Below are positions 5,286-5,740 of a stretch of DNA of 5,740 bases, piece after piece; position 1 is the stretch's first letter, and each line of letters opens with the position of its first letter. Under the pieces are notes generated by a model. That model was given only the letters and a program-made list of their open reading frames with translations, was not told the origin of the DNA and made no database searches. The position numbers and the translations under genes were made by a program. Origin of the DNA: an uncultured bacterium (GTDB taxonomy: Bacteria; Methylomirabilota; Methylomirabilia; Rokubacteriales; CSP1-6); assembly GCA_946479205.1 (NCBI GenBank), contig CAMLFJ010000245.1, forward strand, positions 1 through 5,740. The letters run 5' to 3'.

Positions 5286-5740
5286 ATGAGCGCCACTAGC
5301 AAATCGACCCGGCCCCAGGACCACGTCGTCACCGATCTGAGCCTCGCCGACTGGGGCCGCAAGGAGATCCAGATCGCGGAGACCGAGATGCCCGGTCTCA
5401 TGGCCATCCGCGAGGAGTACGCGAGCCTCCAGCCCCTGCGGGGCGCCCGCATCACCGGGTCGCTGCACATGACGATCCAGACCGCGGTCCTGATCGAGAC
5501 CCTGGAGGCGCTGGGCGCGGAGGTTCGCTGGGCCTCCTGCAATATCTTCTCGACCCAGGACCACGCGGCCGCCGCCATCGCGGCCGCGGGCACCGCGGTG
5601 TTCGCGCGGAAGGGCGAGTCGCTCGAGGAGTACTGGGACTACAGCCACCGCATCTTCGAGTGGCCCGAGAGCGCCTTCTCCAACATGATCCTGGACGACG
5701 GCGGCGACGCCACCCTGCTGCTCCACCTGGGCGCGGTGGC
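5286..5740 (+). CDS. ahcY: adenosylhomocysteinase (S-adenosylhomocysteine hydrolase), N-terminal part
   Basis: The first 151 codons of AhcY, which runs off the right edge. The cytoplasmic, NAD-dependent enzyme splits SAH, the inhibitory by-product of SAM-dependent methylation, into adenosine and homocysteine, feeding the methionine cycle. Recognisable N-terminal substrate-domain motifs: [16 protein letters not shown] (17-32), [12 protein letters not shown] (34-45), [15 protein letters not shown] (55-69, with the substrate-binding His61), [20 protein letters not shown] (77-96, with Cys85), [10 protein letters not shown] (110-119) and [15 protein letters not shown] (133-147, with the catalytic-region Asp138/Asp139). 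The NAD-binding domain lies outside the window. The start is fixed by a strong ribosome site 7 bases upstream. Expression is evidently controlled by the SAH riboswitch directly ahead. The homologue match is very strong and the visible part has no frameshift or missing key residue. Confidence 0.97.
   Translation, partial: MSATSKSTRPQDHVVTDLSLADWGRKEIQIAETEMPGLMAIREEYASLQPLRGARITGSLHMTIQTAVLIETLEALGAEVRWASCNIFSTQDHAAAAIAAAGTAVFARKGESLEEYWDYSHRIFEWPESAFSNMILDDGGDATLLLHLGAV

Noticed and set aside
5129..5593. N-terminal extension of the DinB protein up to an ATG at 5593.
   Set aside because: The extra 155 residues are antisense to ahcY and the riboswitch; the start at 5128 has a good ribosome site and gives normal DinB length.
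5145..5726. Minus-strand frame antisense to the riboswitch and ahcY.
   Set aside because: It crosses a structured riboswitch and mirrors the highly conserved ahcY codons; no domain seen.

Overview
This is a very GC-rich bacterial window, tightly packed, with strong G/C bias at third codon positions. The gene mix (a sorbosone-dehydrogenase-type PQQ enzyme with a c-type cytochrome, an S9 peptidase, a DinB protein, an LLM-class flavin oxidoreductase and AhcY) fits a free-living aerobic soil or sediment bacterium. A Rokubacteria/Methylomirabilota-like or proteobacterial source is my guess from general style; no marker here proves it.

Layout, left to right. (1) Minus strand, 1-1458: a secreted PQQ-dependent sugar (sorbosone-type) dehydrogenase (1359-169) with a good promoter (-35 TTGACA). 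It overlaps the start of a secreted c-type cytochrome with a CAGCH haem motif, which runs off the left edge. Together they look like a periplasmic dehydrogenase and its electron acceptor. (2) Plus strand, 1479-3446: a cytoplasmic S9 (prolyl-oligopeptidase family) peptidase with a beta-propeller and a complete Ser-Asp-His triad. (3) 3447-3528: a convergent intergenic gap holding two perfect hairpins, one of them a 12-bp stem likely to end transcription from both sides. (4) Minus strand, 5128-3529: a two-gene operon, DinB-family protein then LLM-class flavin oxidoreductase, separated by 4 bases. (5) 5129-5285: a divergent regulatory region with a TATAAT box and a clear S-adenosylhomocysteine (SAH) riboswitch. 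(6) Plus strand, 5286 to the right edge: the first 151 codons of adenosylhomocysteinase (ahcY).

The most informative element is the SAH riboswitch. Its conserved core, P1, P2, P3 and P4 pseudoknot can all be paired by hand. The last strand of the pseudoknot also belongs to an alternative hairpin that would bury the ahcY ribosome binding site. This predicts translational activation: SAH builds up, the pseudoknot forms, the ribosome site is released and AhcY is made to remove SAH. No mobile element, CRISPR array, tRNA or rRNA was seen, and there is no gene-free stretch longer than about 160 bases.
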